Source: Bryobacterales bacterium KBS 96
GTDB taxonomy: Bacteria > Acidobacteriota > Terriglobia > Bryobacterales > Bryobacteraceae
Reading direction: 5' to 3'
DNA: 64,000 nt
Assembly: GCA_000381625.1 (NCBI GenBank)
Contig: KB906767.1
Coordinates: 4,331,357 to 4,395,356 of the forward strand
Position numbers and translations under genes: made by a program. The notes beneath the pieces are model-generated. The model saw only the letters and a list, made by a program, of their open reading frames with translations. It ran no database searches and was not told the origin of the DNA. Positions 10,701 through 19,270 of the stretch are shown here, piece by piece; the first letter of the stretch is position 1; the number at the start of each line of letters is the position of its first letter.

Positions 10701-11508
10701 GCAGTTTGGCGATTTCGCCAATGGCGCTCAAATCATCATCGACCAGTTTGTTGTTTCCGCTGAAGTGAAATGGAACCAGCCGAGCGGCCTCGTGCTGCTG
10801 CTACCCCACGGCTTCGAGGGGCAGGGACCGGAACATTCGAGCGCGCGTATCGAGCGCTTCCTCCAGCTCTGTGCCGAAAACAATATGCAGGTCTGCAACT
10901 GTACGACTCCCGCTCAATATTTTCATCTGCTGCGGCGGCAGATGTATGGCGGCCCGGACCGGCGTGGCATCCGCAAGCCCTTGGTTGTGTTCACGCCGAA
11001 GTCCCTGCTGCGTCACCCGAAGGCGACCTCCACGATTGGCGATTTGACCAGCGGCGCGTTCCAAGAGGTGATTGGCGATTCTCACATCGTCGGAGGAAAC
11101 GTCCGCCGCATCCTGCTTTGTTCGGGGAAGGTTTACTACGATCTGCTCGCGAAGCGAGAGGAGGTTGGCCGCAACGACGTCGCGATCATCCGTCTGGAGC
11201 AGCTCTATCCTTTCCCGTCGCAACTGCTTGCGGATATTCTCCGGCGCTACTCCGATACGGCCGAGATCTTTTGGGTTCAGGAAGAGCCTGAAAATATGGG
11301 CGCCTGGTATTTTGTCGAGGAACAACTACAGGATTTGATCGAGCGATGCCGCCGTTCCGTAAGGTTCGTCGGCCGGCCGGCTGCCGCTAGCCCCGCTGCC
11401 GGCGCTCACAAAGTGCACGTCGAACAACAGCAGCATCTGGTTGAAGAGGCGTTGGCGACCGCGCCTATCGTTCGGAAAGCGAAGCGCCTGGTACGGAAAA
11501 AGCGTTAA
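7711..11508 (+). CDS. kgd: Multifunctional 2-oxoglutarate metabolism enzyme (fused E2-E1)
   Basis: 1265-residue cytoplasmic enzyme of the KGD/OdhA type, acting at the 2-oxoglutarate step of the TCA cycle. Order of parts: a short N-terminal E1o-like helix (NSWLEDELYHQYQFD), an Ala/Pro-rich linker (about 50-105), and an E2 acyltransferase core (about 115-350) with the catalytic DHR at about residue 328. The thiamine-diphosphate E1 part (about 400-1265) has GMAHRGRLNVL, the GDASFVGQGVVAE region and RRHGHNEADDPSY. No lipoyl domain is fused, as in the mycobacterial enzyme. Activities reported for the family include decarboxylase, carboligase and, with a separate lipoylated E2, dehydrogenase. It stands alone and ends 14 bases from the convergent motB. 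Confidence 0.93.
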   Translation: MSQSTDPALGINSWLEDELYHQYQFDRKSVDQGWTEFFQHSSNNGGVIPAETPPDAAPAVSATAPEAPQAAAQPAVPASPAPTPPAQESAPAPTKAVATTLKVPAKQEPTLVGPGEQLVPLRGAAARIAENMEASLSIPVATSQRQIPVRVIEENRNIINKQRALQGKGKLSFTHIIAWAIIRAIKSHPSLNHAFTENEGQPFRIVRNNINIGLAVDVPGKDGSRSLMVPNIKNADGMSFAQFVQAYDEIVARARTNKLQIADFQGTTISLTNPGTVGTFGSVPRLMPGQGAIIATGAMDYPAEFAATSDETRAMLGISKVLMVTCTYDHRIIQGAESGSFLGKVHQLLLGEENFYDQIFRDLKIPYLPIKWQSDKQINPQRHSALNADVAKEAAVIQLINAYRVRGHLIANTNPLGVEPGYHPELDPSSYGLSLWDLDRPFLAGAVKAPSGAIASYMQPYETLREILDRLRQTYCASMGVEYMHIQDPEQKQWLQDRMEATMNLWPLDEATKIRTLNRLIQAEEFEHFLQRRFIGQKRFGLEGGESTIAVLDEVLDRAANQNAHEAVIGMAHRGRLNVLANVVGKSMVQVFSEFEGEPDPDSVQGSGDVKYHLGASGIHRSSQGKEILVSVAFNPSHLEAVNPVVEGLVRPKQDRLGDAKRERVIPILIHGDASFVGQGVVAEVLQLSQLDGYTTGGTVHIVINNQIGFTTNPMDGRSSVYCTDIARSVQAPILHVNADDAEACIRAANLAYDYRQQFKRDVVIDLIGYRRHGHNEADDPSYTQPVMYRRIKNTPTAATQYSERLLREKVVSQEQIDGMRGAVASRLNGVYDEAKKNREQYVYEEFAVVPEEQLNQPIPSTAIDYATLKAVIENCTTLPESFHLHAKLRTLVDRRREALNGGPIDWGFAETIAFGSLVLEGTPVRLSGEDCTRGTFTQRHLEFYDTETGEGYLPLKHLPNAAKFESIDSLLSEFAVMGFEFGYSVADPLTLVLWEAQFGDFANGAQIIIDQFVVSAEVKWNQPSGLVLLLPHGFEGQGPEHSSARIERFLQLCAENNMQVCNCTTPAQYFHLLRRQMYGGPDRRGIRKPLVVFTPKSLLRHPKATSTIGDLTSGAFQEVIGDSHIVGGNVRRILLCSGKVYYDLLAKREEVGRNDVAIIRLEQLYPFPSQLLADILRRYSDTAEIFWVQEEPENMGAWYFVEEQLQDLIERCRRSVRFVGRPAAASPAAGAHKVHVEQQQHLVEEALATAPIVRKAKRLVRKKR

Positions 11509-11522
11509 CTAACGAAGCGAAC

Positions 11523-12365
11523 TCATTGTCGCTTGGAAACCGCTCCCCTGGCATCCTGTATTGGCTCGGCGGAAGCGCCCAGTTCACTTAAAATGACAAC
11601 ATCAACGCGCCTATTCCGCGCCCGGCCCGCTTCGGTATCGTTACTCGCAATCGGAGCCACGTCCGCATAGCCCCCAATAGCCATTCGGGTCCGCGGCACA
11701 TGAAACTGCCGGTCTAAAACTTCAAGAACGGCGATCGCGCGCGCGGCTGATAAATCCCAGTTGCTGTTGAACTGGTTGTTGTGAATCGGAATATCGTCCG
11801 TATGGCCTTCGAGTCGCACGTCGTTGGGCACCTTGAGCAGAGCTGCTCCCACTTTGCCGATCGTCGGAATACTCGATTGCTTCAACCCGGAGCTTCCCGA
11901 ATCGAAGAGCGCGGCCTGTTTGAAGCTGATCGCCAGGCCGCGCGGCTCCATGTGCAGCTCCACCGTCCCCTTTTGTATTTCCGGCTTCAGTTCCTTCTCG
12001 AGCAGTTCCATTGAGGGCAGCAGTTCCAGAAGGGCCTGGGCCATTCGCGCTGCGTGCTGCTCCTTGTCTGGACTGAGATCGCGTTCCGTGTTCGAGCTGG
12101 CCATTTGAGACATGGCGCTCGATTCTTGCTTACCGTCCACCTTGCCCGAAGCGTTGCTTAGCGCCCGCACGACGTCCGACACCTGCCCTTGATCGAGCGC
12201 GGCCCGCACCGCCGCCGCCACCGTGCTGGCTTTTCCCCGGTCGGCATTCGCGGTTGCAAACATCACCACGAAGAAGGCGAACAGAAGTGTGACGAAGTCG
12301 GCGTAGGACACAATCCATCGCTCGTGGTTCGCGTGTGGAGGGTGTTTTCTATTCCGGCGCGCCAT
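11523..12365 (-). CDS. motB: Flagellar stator protein MotB
   Basis: 280 residues. A single N-terminal transmembrane helix carries the proton-accepting aspartate (SYADFVTLLFAFFVVMFA, Asp23). A linker is followed by a C-terminal OmpA-like peptidoglycan-binding domain (about 130-260), recognisable from LEGHTDDIPIHNNQFNSNWDLSAARA and the closing GRARNRRVDVVI. With MotA it forms the ion-conducting stator anchored to the cell wall. The gene lies 13 bases after motA in the same direction and ends next to the convergent kgd gene. Confidence 0.93.
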   Translation of the reverse strand: MARRNRKHPPHANHERWIVSYADFVTLLFAFFVVMFATANADRGKASTVAAAVRAALDQGQVSDVVRALSNASGKVDGKQESSAMSQMASSNTERDLSPDKEQHAARMAQALLELLPSMELLEKELKPEIQKGTVELHMEPRGLAISFKQAALFDSGSSGLKQSSIPTIGKVGAALLKVPNDVRLEGHTDDIPIHNNQFNSNWDLSAARAIAVLEVLDRQFHVPRTRMAIGGYADVAPIASNDTEAGRARNRRVDVVILSELGASAEPIQDARGAVSKRQ

Positions 12366-12378
12366 GTCTTAGTCCTAC

Positions 12379-13203
12379 TTAGGCCGCTGCCCGTTCCTGC
12401 CGCCGGTTCTGGGCGCCCTGCTTCGCGCCATGTAAGTAGGCTTCGAGCTTCGCGCGGATCATCTTCGGATTCGAACCCTCCACCATGCCCACCACACCCT
12501 CCAGGGCCAGCTCATGTAGCTTGCTGTCGCCTGCCGCCCGCGCACGAATCTTCGAAGCCGCCGGCAACAGGAAAAGATTGGCGATCGCCACTCCATACAC
12601 CGTGGCAACGAAGGCGACCGCGATACCGCGTCCTACTTCGCCGATGTTCTGCAAATTCTTCATTACCTGAATCAGGCCGAGTATGGCGCCGATGATGCCG
12701 ATGGTTGGCGAATAGCCTCCACCGCTTTCCCATACCTTAGCCGCATCTTCGGCGTACTGCTCTTCCTGGTCGATCTCGAGTTCCATCATGCTTTTCAATT
12801 CTTCGAGATCGGTGCCGTCCACGGCAAGGTTAATCGCCTTGCGAAGGAACCGGTCCGACGCGTGCTCCGCATCCTGCTCTAATGACACGATGCCTTGCTT
12901 TCGCGCCTTCGTGGCGTAAATGATAATCTCTTCCATCAGCGATGCCGGATCCATCGCCCGCTCGAAGAAGACCACTTTCAGGTGGGCAATAGCCGAGATC
13001 ACGTTTTTCAGGGGACAGGTGACCAAAACGGCCCCCGCCGTGCCGCCTCCCACAATAATGGCCGCCGTGTACTGAATGATGTCCTTGACGTTACCCTTCT
13101 CCAAAATCAACCCGCCGACGATTCCGCAGACCGAAAGCATAATTCCGATGAACGTAGCGAAATCCGGCCGTGTGCTTCCTGTTTTGTCACCGGCCATGCT
13201 CAT
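12379..13203 (-). CDS. motA: Flagellar stator protein MotA
   Basis: 274-residue inner-membrane protein of the MotA/TolQ/ExbB family. Hydrophobic segments lie near residues 12-32 and 40-60, and a second pair near 165-225 includes GGYSPTIGIIGAILGLI and GIAVAFVATVYGVAIANLFLLPA, the typical third and fourth helices of MotA. A charged cytoplasmic loop lies between the pairs. It forms the stator with MotB, encoded immediately downstream. Its start overlaps the end of flbD by four bases (ATGA). No other flagellar structural genes are within the window. Confidence 0.93.
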   Translation of the reverse strand: MSMAGDKTGSTRPDFATFIGIMLSVCGIVGGLILEKGNVKDIIQYTAAIIVGGGTAGAVLVTCPLKNVISAIAHLKVVFFERAMDPASLMEEIIIYATKARKQGIVSLEQDAEHASDRFLRKAINLAVDGTDLEELKSMMELEIDQEEQYAEDAAKVWESGGGYSPTIGIIGAILGLIQVMKNLQNIGEVGRGIAVAFVATVYGVAIANLFLLPAASKIRARAAGDSKLHELALEGVVGMVEGSNPKMIRAKLEAYLHGAKQGAQNRRQERAAA

Positions 13204-13487
13204 TCCCCTCGTCTGCTTTTGGCGCTCGCCGGCTCACCCGGCCGGTGAAACACGGCCAGCGGATACGCCGTCTCGGCCGGGATCTTCCGCGAAACCGGGA
13301 ATGGCTGAGCGACAACCGCGCGCCGGAACTGAACCACTCGCTCGATGATTTCGTCGGGAGATTCGAGCACCAGCAACTTCTGTCCGGTCGTCAGACTGAC
13401 AACCGTATCCGGCGTCGTCTCAATATGTTCAATCAGGTCCGAGTTCAACACGAGCGGAACATGGTTTATGCGTGTCAGATGGATCAT
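13200..13487 (-). CDS. flbD: FlbD family flagellar protein
   Basis: 95 residues. The first 70 carry the FlbD signature: MIHLTRINHVPLVLNSDLIE, then IETTPDTVVSLTTGQKLLVLESPDEIIERV. These small proteins are found beside motA in many bacteria; their precise role is unknown. It is the first gene of the flbD-motA-motB set and overlaps motA by four bases. The last 25 residues are basic and less conserved. The start codon at 13487 directly yields the conserved N terminus. Confidence 0.85.
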   Translation of the reverse strand: MIHLTRINHVPLVLNSDLIEHIETTPDTVVSLTTGQKLLVLESPDEIIERVVQFRRAVVAQPFPVSRKIPAETAYPLAVFHRPGEPASAKSRRGE

Positions 13488-13567
13488 TTCGTCTGCCCGT
13501 CTTTCTTGTTATCGGGGTTTTGGCGGCGTTCTTGAGCAAAGAACTTGCCTGAACCGGGCAGCTCGTA

Positions 13568-13984
13568 TTATGTGGATTTCTCGCCCGGACTCTTGAGAAT
13601 GTTCAGGATCTGGGTCAACTCTCGCCGGATTTCTTGATATAGCGCCGAGTTTCCGACAAACAGTTCGCCCTGGACATGTTGTCTCGGCGCGGGTTTGGGC
13701 GCGAGTGGCCGCGGTCGCCCTTCCAGATATTTACGGGCACCCTCAATGGTGTAGCGCTTTTCGTAAAGCAGGCGCTTGATTTCCAGCACCAGTTCGACAT
13801 CCTTGCGTCTGTAGAGGCGATGGCCGGTACCGGACTTTCTCGGGCCGAGTCCCGAGAATTCCGTTTCCCAGAAGCGCAACACATAGGGTTTGATACCGGC
13901 GAGGCGGGCTACTTCGCCAATCCGAAAGTACAGCTTGTTCGGAACATCGGTACCGGCGAATTGTGGCGCCTCTGAATCGCTCAT
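13568..13984 (-). CDS. MerR family transcriptional regulator
   Basis: 138 residues from the ATG at 13984. An upstream start at 14104 in the same frame would add a basic, low-quality extension and is less likely. The N-terminal winged-helix MerR domain is clear: YFRIGEVARLAGIKPYVLRFWE, then SGTGHRLYRRKDVELVLEIKRLLYEKRYTIEGARKYLEG. The short remaining C terminus lacks an obvious ligand-binding domain or cysteine pair. This resembles the MerR proteins found near ihfA/pheT in other bacteria. Targets cannot be told from the sequence. Confidence 0.82.
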   Translation of the reverse strand: MSDSEAPQFAGTDVPNKLYFRIGEVARLAGIKPYVLRFWETEFSGLGPRKSGTGHRLYRRKDVELVLEIKRLLYEKRYTIEGARKYLEGRPRPLAPKPAPRQHVQGELFVGNSALYQEIRRELTQILNILKSPGEKST

Positions 13985-14120
13985 CGTTGGGAAACGGCGC
14001 GAACTCCATCGATTGTAACGAAGCAAAGCGTTCGCCGCCAGTGGGTTGCGATTTCTGACGAGCTTCCGCCGCGAGCCTGCCGGGTTCATCTCTCGCTGAT
14101 GCAAGACGCGATAAGTGGGA

Positions 14121-14431
14121 CTATGCGCCCCGGTAGCTATCGGCTATGGCGGCCGTGTCGCCCATCACCATGTGCCGACTAATCTTCCCGTCCTGTATCT
14201 GGAATGCAAGGATAACAGCGTATTGATCGGCTTGCCGGTTGGCTTGACAGTGGCCGCGTACCGTCCGATCACTACGACGGTTTCACCTTGCGCAACGAAC
14301 TGGTCAATGCTGAGGTTCGCGTTGCTCTGGGTGTTAATAAGGGCATCGAAACAGCCTTGGACCTCCGACCTCCGTTGGGGCCTCAATACTACCAGAACCG
14401 GCTCATCGCGTGTAATCCCAGGCAATACCAA
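14121..14431 (-). pseudogene. Decayed SnoaL-like (NTF2 fold) gene
   Basis: Reading the minus strand, the piece from about 14431 to 14220 encodes FDALINTQSNANLSIDQF and then VAQGETVVVIGRYAATVKPTGKP, a clear SnoaL-like core. In a second frame the sequence continues as FQIQDGKISRHMVMGDTAAI up to a TAG at 14121, which is the expected C terminus of the same fold. The two pieces are joined by a frameshift near 14215, and no intact N terminus is visible towards hpf. Homologues are about 130 residues and include ketosteroid-isomerase-like enzymes and many proteins of unknown use. It may also be a sequencing error, but the lost N terminus argues for real decay. Confidence 0.65.
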
Positions 14432-14538
14432 CAGGTATGCCTCCTCTCACCGAGTGTTCGGTTTCAAAGAGCGAACGTCCGCTCGATAGCGCGCAACGAA
14501 TCTCAGTTCACTGTTCGGCGGTCGAACCGGCCCGTCCC

Positions 14539-15120
14539 TTACGCTTCAATCAAATCGAAATGGCCGTCGCGGCGGCGCAGCAATACGGAAAGGCGGCTGC
14601 GGTCGAGGTCCTGATAAACGAAATAGTCCGCGTTCGATTCCATTTCGAGCATCGCCTCCTCGAGCGTCATTGGCTTGTGGCCGTCATCGTTATTCACCCG
14701 GTATACCTTCGGATGAGCTGCGTTCCCGTTCATGGATCCGGCCGCGCCGGCGGGAACCCTCGTGGCCTCGATTGGGGCAGTCTCCTCGAGCGATTCCTTC
14801 TGGGCCCTGGTCGTTTTCGGATCGCGATGAGTGTCGCGCCAGCGGCCGCGTAACTTCACAATCTGTTTTTCCAGCTTTTCGATTGCCTGGCAAACAGCGA
14901 TCGTGATGTCGGCGTCCTCTCCCTCACCGAGCAAGGTGTGGTCGTAGAACATCGTTTTGATGTCTACTTTGTGCAGATGCCGCTCCTGGCGATGGCAGAC
15001 ATGTGCCTCTTTCTCGCCTCGCTGCTCGATCATCTTCGCCAGCTTGGCAAGCTTCTCTTCGACTTTCTTCTCAATTTGAGGAGTGAAGTCTTTGGTCTTT
15101 CCAGTGTAGGTGACCTTCAT
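14539..15120 (-). CDS. hpf: Ribosome hibernation promoting factor, long form
   Basis: 193 residues from the ATG at 15120, chosen because GGAGGG lies a few bases upstream; an ATG at 15141 is less well placed. The N-terminal HPF/RaiA domain (about 1-100, MKVTYTGKTKDFTPQIEKKV) is followed by a linker and a C-terminal dimerisation domain (KPMTLEEAMLEMESNADYFV, then VYQDLDRSRLSVLLRRRDGH), the long-form layout used to make 100S ribosome dimers. It is the third gene of lptB-rpoN-hpf, an order conserved across proteobacteria and acidobacteria. Confidence 0.92.
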   Translation of the reverse strand: MKVTYTGKTKDFTPQIEKKVEEKLAKLAKMIEQRGEKEAHVCHRQERHLHKVDIKTMFYDHTLLGEGEDADITIAVCQAIEKLEKQIVKLRGRWRDTHRDPKTTRAQKESLEETAPIEATRVPAGAAGSMNGNAAHPKVYRVNNDDGHKPMTLEEAMLEMESNADYFVYQDLDRSRLSVLLRRRDGHFDLIEA

Positions 15121-15192
15121 CTTTCCCTCCAATAAATGCAAGCCGCCCGAAGGGCCGCGGCTCGCGGAAAGCTCTTTTCCAGTGGGATTATA

Positions 15193-16773
15193 TTATGCGC
15201 GGACTCGGCGCTGGTGTGTAGAAGGAATTTTCATGTCTTCCCTGTATTTGGCGACGGTGCGCCGGGTGACCTGAATACCTTCGCTCTGTAGGCGGGCGGT
15301 TATCTGCTCGTCCGTCAATGGCTGTTTGGAATTTTCTTCTTGAATCATTTTCTTCACACGCCGTTTCAGAATCAGCAAGGGGATTGCGCTGCCGGATGGC
15401 CCCTGGACCGCTTCCGAGAAAAAATAGCGAAGCTCGAAAACGCCTTGAGGGGTGTGTACGTATTTGCTCGACACAGCACGGCTCACCGTCGATGGATGAA
15501 CGCCGATTTCTTCCGCCACTTCTTTGATCATCATCGGTTTGAGTTGATCGATGCCATATTCGAGAAATTCGGTCTGGCGACGCACAATAGAGTGGCACAC
15601 GCGAAGAATCGTCTGTTTCCGCTGCTCAATATTCTTGATGAGTTGTAGAGCGGAAGCATAACGTTCTTTTACGTAATTGCGAACATCTTTATTCGGCTCC
15701 TGCTCGCGGTCGAGCATCCGTTTGTACTCGCCGTTCAGGCGCAACTGCGGAACGTCGTCCTCGTTTAACGAAATGAGGTAGTCGTCGCCGTCTTTCGTAA
15801 TGTAGACGTCGGGCTCGACTAGCCGTGCGCCACCGCCTGAATAACGAAGACCCGGCGCCGGGTCCAAATGGCGAATAACGTCTACCGCGATCTGCACATG
15901 CTCCATGGGGCGGCCCAATACCTTGGCGAGTTGCTGGATTTGCCGGGTCTCGAGCAGCTTCAAACCGTCGTGCACGATTCTCCAAGCGACGCCATCCCGC
16001 CCGCCTCGCGCTTCGAGCTGCAGCAACAGGCACTCTTGCAAGCTAGCGGCTCCGACGCCGGTGGGATCAAGCGATTGTACGGCCTTCAGGCCCGCTTGCA
16101 TATCGCTGGCCGTTAGTCCCTCGGAAGTGGCGATCTCTTCGAGAGGCGTCATTAAATATCCGCTTTCCTCCAGATTGCCGATGATCGCGTTTGCCGCCTG
16201 CCGGGTACGGTCGGGAAGCACAATCACGGAAAGCTGGGTTTGCAGATGATCGCTCAGCGTAACGGGCGAGGAAAGAAAGGTCTCGAATGATGGCTTTTCG
16301 ATCGATTCGCCAGCCGGGCTCTTGAATCCGGGATCGAGATAGTCGTCGAAGAACGATCCGAAATCGATCTCGTCGAAGGGATCCGTCTCCTGCTTGGGCG
16401 TCTCGTCTACCGGCGCTGTCTGCGCGATCTCGCCCGAACTGTATTCGACGGGAGCCTCGGCAGGTCGTTCACCGTCTTCCGAGAACGATTGTTCCTGGAA
16501 CGATTGCTCTTGCCCCACGTTTTCAAGGATGGCCTTGTCGGCCGGTTCCGATTGCCGCTCGCGCTCGAGGAGATCCTGGACCTCTTCTGGAGTCAGCTCG
16601 TCGCCGCGCTCCGCCGCCTCCTCAAGTACCGGATTCTCGGCGATCTCGTTCACGATCATGTCCTTTAATTCCAGCCGGTTGAGCTGGAGGACGGTGACCA
16701 TCTGAACGAGGCCGGGCGTGAGTATTTGCTTTTGCTGAACTCCTAATTGCAGGCGTTGCGAAAGCGTACTCAT
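15193..16773 (-). CDS. rpoN: RNA polymerase sigma-54 factor
   Basis: 526 residues. The N-terminal glutamine-rich activator-interacting region I is clear (LSQRLQLGVQQKQILTPGLV), followed by an acidic region II (about 55-150) and core- and DNA-binding domains. The C-terminal RpoN box RRTVAKYREDMKIPS recognises the -24 promoter element. It lies between lptB and hpf on the same strand, with 155 bases to lptB and about 70 to hpf. No matching enhancer-binding activator is in the window. Confidence 0.95.
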   Translation of the reverse strand: MSTLSQRLQLGVQQKQILTPGLVQMVTVLQLNRLELKDMIVNEIAENPVLEEAAERGDELTPEEVQDLLERERQSEPADKAILENVGQEQSFQEQSFSEDGERPAEAPVEYSSGEIAQTAPVDETPKQETDPFDEIDFGSFFDDYLDPGFKSPAGESIEKPSFETFLSSPVTLSDHLQTQLSVIVLPDRTRQAANAIIGNLEESGYLMTPLEEIATSEGLTASDMQAGLKAVQSLDPTGVGAASLQECLLLQLEARGGRDGVAWRIVHDGLKLLETRQIQQLAKVLGRPMEHVQIAVDVIRHLDPAPGLRYSGGGARLVEPDVYITKDGDDYLISLNEDDVPQLRLNGEYKRMLDREQEPNKDVRNYVKERYASALQLIKNIEQRKQTILRVCHSIVRRQTEFLEYGIDQLKPMMIKEVAEEIGVHPSTVSRAVSSKYVHTPQGVFELRYFFSEAVQGPSGSAIPLLILKRRVKKMIQEENSKQPLTDEQITARLQSEGIQVTRRTVAKYREDMKIPSTHQRRVRA

Positions 16774-16928
16774 GTGCCTCAGTTTAACACCGGAGGCGGC
16801 CCATTCCAGGGCTAATCGCCTTAGCTTTTTTCCGAATTGCCCCGCATTCGGTGTGTTTTGCCATCGGAAAACCGGGCAAACGGAAGCGCAGGTCCACTTG
16901 GCCGAACGCCGGCGACATAGTGACCGAG

Positions 16929-17669
16929 CTAACTCATCAAACTGGGTGGAAAATAAAAGCTTTCGCCGAGATAGACGCGCTTCACTTCCGGATCGTTGCC
17001 GAGCGAATCCGGCGATCCCGAGCGGAAAATACGCCCGCTGCTGATGATATAAGCGCGGTCCGTGACGGCCAGCGTCTCGCGGACGTTGTGATCGGTAATC
17101 AAAATGCCAATACCGGACCGCTTTAGATCGCCAATGATCCGCTGCAGCTCTAAAACTTGAATTGGGTCGATGCCGGAGAACGGCTCGTCCAGCAGGAGAA
17201 AACTGGGCTCCAGGACAAGAGAACGGGCGATCTCGACGCGTCTCCGTTCGCCGCCTGAAAGCATGTAGCCCTTGCTATGGCGCACGGTTTCGAGACCGAG
17301 TTGTGAGATCAGCCGCACCATCCGTTCCCGGCGCTCGCGCCCGCTGATCGGAAGCGTCTGAAGGATCGCCATCAGATTATCTTCAACAGTCAGCTTACGG
17401 AAAACGGACGCCTCCTGCGGAAGGTAGCTGACACCTTTGCGGGCTCGCTGATACATCGGCAGTTTCGTGATTTCTTCTTCATCGAGAAGCACGCAGCCGG
17501 CATCGGGACTGATCAGCCCGACAATGACGTAAAACGACGTCGTCTTTCCCGCGCCGTTGGGGCCCAGCAGGCCGACTACCTCGCCCTGCTCGACGCGAAC
17601 GGACACATTATCAACGACACGGCGACCGTTGTAGGATTTCGAAATTTCCAGCGTCTGAAGGGTTCTCAA
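16929..17669 (-). CDS. lptB: LPS export ABC transporter ATPase LptB
   Basis: 246 residues forming one ABC ATPase domain: Walker [15 protein letters not shown], the LptB-typical [19 protein letters not shown]-loop region, signature LSGGERRR, Walker [16 protein letters not shown] and the H-loop TDHNVRE. It powers LPS extraction from the inner membrane together with LptF/LptG, which are not in this window. The arrangement before rpoN and hpf supports LptB over a LivF-type ATPase. An intergenic stretch of about 190 bases separates it from the divergent rpsT. Confidence 0.93.
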   Translation of the reverse strand: MRTLQTLEISKSYNGRRVVDNVSVRVEQGEVVGLLGPNGAGKTTSFYVIVGLISPDAGCVLLDEEEITKLPMYQRARKGVSYLPQEASVFRKLTVEDNLMAILQTLPISGRERRERMVRLISQLGLETVRHSKGYMLSGGERRRVEIARSLVLEPSFLLLDEPFSGIDPIQVLELQRIIGDLKRSGIGILITDHNVRETLAVTDRAYIISSGRIFRSGSPDSLGNDPEVKRVYLGESFYFPPSLMS

Positions 17670-17858
17670 GGTATGACTCTTCCATCATATAAATGAACAC
17701 TGGGGTACGACGCATGAATTTGTATGAGCGAAACGAAAACACCCCCGTTGCCGGCCAACTCCACACCAGCGGGCGCCCGCGCCAGCATTTGACCCCCGGG
17801 GCCCCGTCCGGTATCCTAGTCTTTGTATCTTTCTTAAGGATTTAGGTTCGAAGTTTCG

Positions 17859-18137
17859 ATGGCAAATACTATTTCGGCGTTGAAGCGGGTCCGCATTACT
17901 GAGCGGCGGACGCTTGTCAACCGTATGCGGAAGTCCCGGCTACGTCACCAGATTCGTGCAATGCGCCGATTACTGGATCATAAAGATATCGAGGGCGCAA
18001 CGAAGATCGTTCCCGAGACGTACTCCATTGTCGACCGCGCGGCCAAATGGGGCATTATCAAGAAGAATACGGCTGCCCGGTATAAGAGCCGTCTGGCTCT
18101 TCGTCTTCGTAAGGTCTCCGAAGCAGCTGCCGCTTAA
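17859..18137 (+). CDS. rpsT: 30S ribosomal protein S20
   Basis: 92 residues, the normal size for S20, rich in Lys/Arg. [20 protein letters not shown] opens the protein and [17 protein letters not shown] closes it, as expected for the 16S-binding helical bundle. The gene is monocistronic, divergent from lptB and convergent with holA, whose stop lies 44 bases away. Confidence 0.95.
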   Translation: MANTISALKRVRITERRTLVNRMRKSRLRHQIRAMRRLLDHKDIEGATKIVPETYSIVDRAAKWGIIKKNTAARYKSRLALRLRKVSEAAAA

Positions 18138-18181
18138 GGCCGGAACCGATTCGGTCCGAATGGGCCTGAGCCGAGCCCAAG

Positions 18182-19264
18182 TCAGGCCGATCGCATCCCG
18201 GTGGTTAATTCCACAACCAGCATCTCCATGACAGTACGGTCGTCGGGACGGGTGTCTCGCAAGCCCTTGTCCGCCCCGTAAATCAACTCTATCGTTCGCC
18301 GCAACTGCTCCGGACTGAACGCGTTTGCGGTGTTCATCAACTGTTCGGCCCGGTCCCGCCACATCCGAACGCCCTGTTTGGTGAAGTAGGCGAAAGCCTG
18401 TTGCGAGTTCCTGATCCCGGCTTCGCGGGCTGCCAATGCAAGGCGAAATTGAGTCGCCAGAAACGTTAGCGCGAGCGGAAGATACTCCCCATCCCGGACC
18501 AAAACGTCGAGCGAACGCAAGGCGCCTGCACGGTCGCCTCTGCCAAGTGCATTTACCAAAGTAAATATCGTGCTCTGGGAAGCATTCGGAACCAGCGCCC
18601 GAATGTCGTCGAGCGTGATGGGCCGGTTCTGCCCCGCAAATAGCGACAGTTTTTCCAGTTCCGTGGCCAGCCGCGATGCATCCCCGCCGAGGATTTCCAA
18701 CAGAAACGAAAGCTCCTGCCGGCCGAGCTTTAGCTTATGACGCCGCGCGAGATCTTCACCGAGAACCCGCGCCGATTCGGGCGTAAACGGCCGGAACTCG
18801 ACCACGCCAGGTATGGCGCTGTAGAATTTCGCCACACGGTCCAGCTTGGCTTTGTCGTCCCCTGAGAAATCGAAACGACTGCACTCGAATACGAGCACTG
18901 TACCGGGAGTTGGCCTCTTTACGTACGAGGCAAGCATCGCGCCCGGGCCGCCTTTGGCCGACCCGTCATCTTCGCCATCGGGCGCGGTCAGGCGGCGCGG
19001 CAGAGCCGCTTCCGCCGCCGTCACCCAGATGACGCGGTCGGTTGCAAAGAGCGATAGCGAGCATGCGTCGTCAAGCACATCGGGAATCGATGTTTCTTCG
19101 AGATCCACCTGTGTGAATCCTTCCGCGCGCGCATCTCCCGGCAAGATCTTGTCCAGCAACGCCTGCTTGCAAACGCGCCGTTGATAGCCTTCCGGGCCAA
19201 GGAACAGATAAACCGGCGCAGGCGGCTGTTTGGCGAGCTTCGAAAGAAATTGTTCCGGAGTCAT
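18182..19264 (-). CDS. holA: DNA polymerase III delta subunit
   Basis: 360 residues with the HolA layout: an AAA+-like N-terminal domain (VYLFLGPEGYQRR, where the ATP-binding loop is degenerate as in delta), a middle part with LLEILGGDASRLATELEKL, and a C-terminal collar domain with ALGRGDRAGALRSLDVLVR and AYFTKQGVRMWRDRAEQL. Delta opens the sliding clamp for loading. It is the last gene of the psd-pssA-asd-like-lptE-holA run, six bases after lptE; the lptE-holA pairing is conserved in many Gram-negative bacteria. Confidence 0.92.
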   Translation of the reverse strand: MTPEQFLSKLAKQPPAPVYLFLGPEGYQRRVCKQALLDKILPGDARAEGFTQVDLEETSIPDVLDDACSLSLFATDRVIWVTAAEAALPRRLTAPDGEDDGSAKGGPGAMLASYVKRPTPGTVLVFECSRFDFSGDDKAKLDRVAKFYSAIPGVVEFRPFTPESARVLGEDLARRHKLKLGRQELSFLLEILGGDASRLATELEKLSLFAGQNRPITLDDIRALVPNASQSTIFTLVNALGRGDRAGALRSLDVLVRDGEYLPLALTFLATQFRLALAAREAGIRNSQQAFAYFTKQGVRMWRDRAEQLMNTANAFSPEQLRRTIELIYGADKGLRDTRPDDRTVMEMLVVELTTGMRSA

Positions 19265-19270
19265 TCGACT

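Noticed and set aside
9766-10731. 321-codon minus-strand frame inside kgd
   Set aside because: Lies wholly within the E1 domain of kgd and has no protein-family features; high-GC shadow.
11500-11522. Bidirectional terminator between kgd and motB
   Set aside because: CGTTA-AC-TAACG is a very short hairpin without a T-run on either side.
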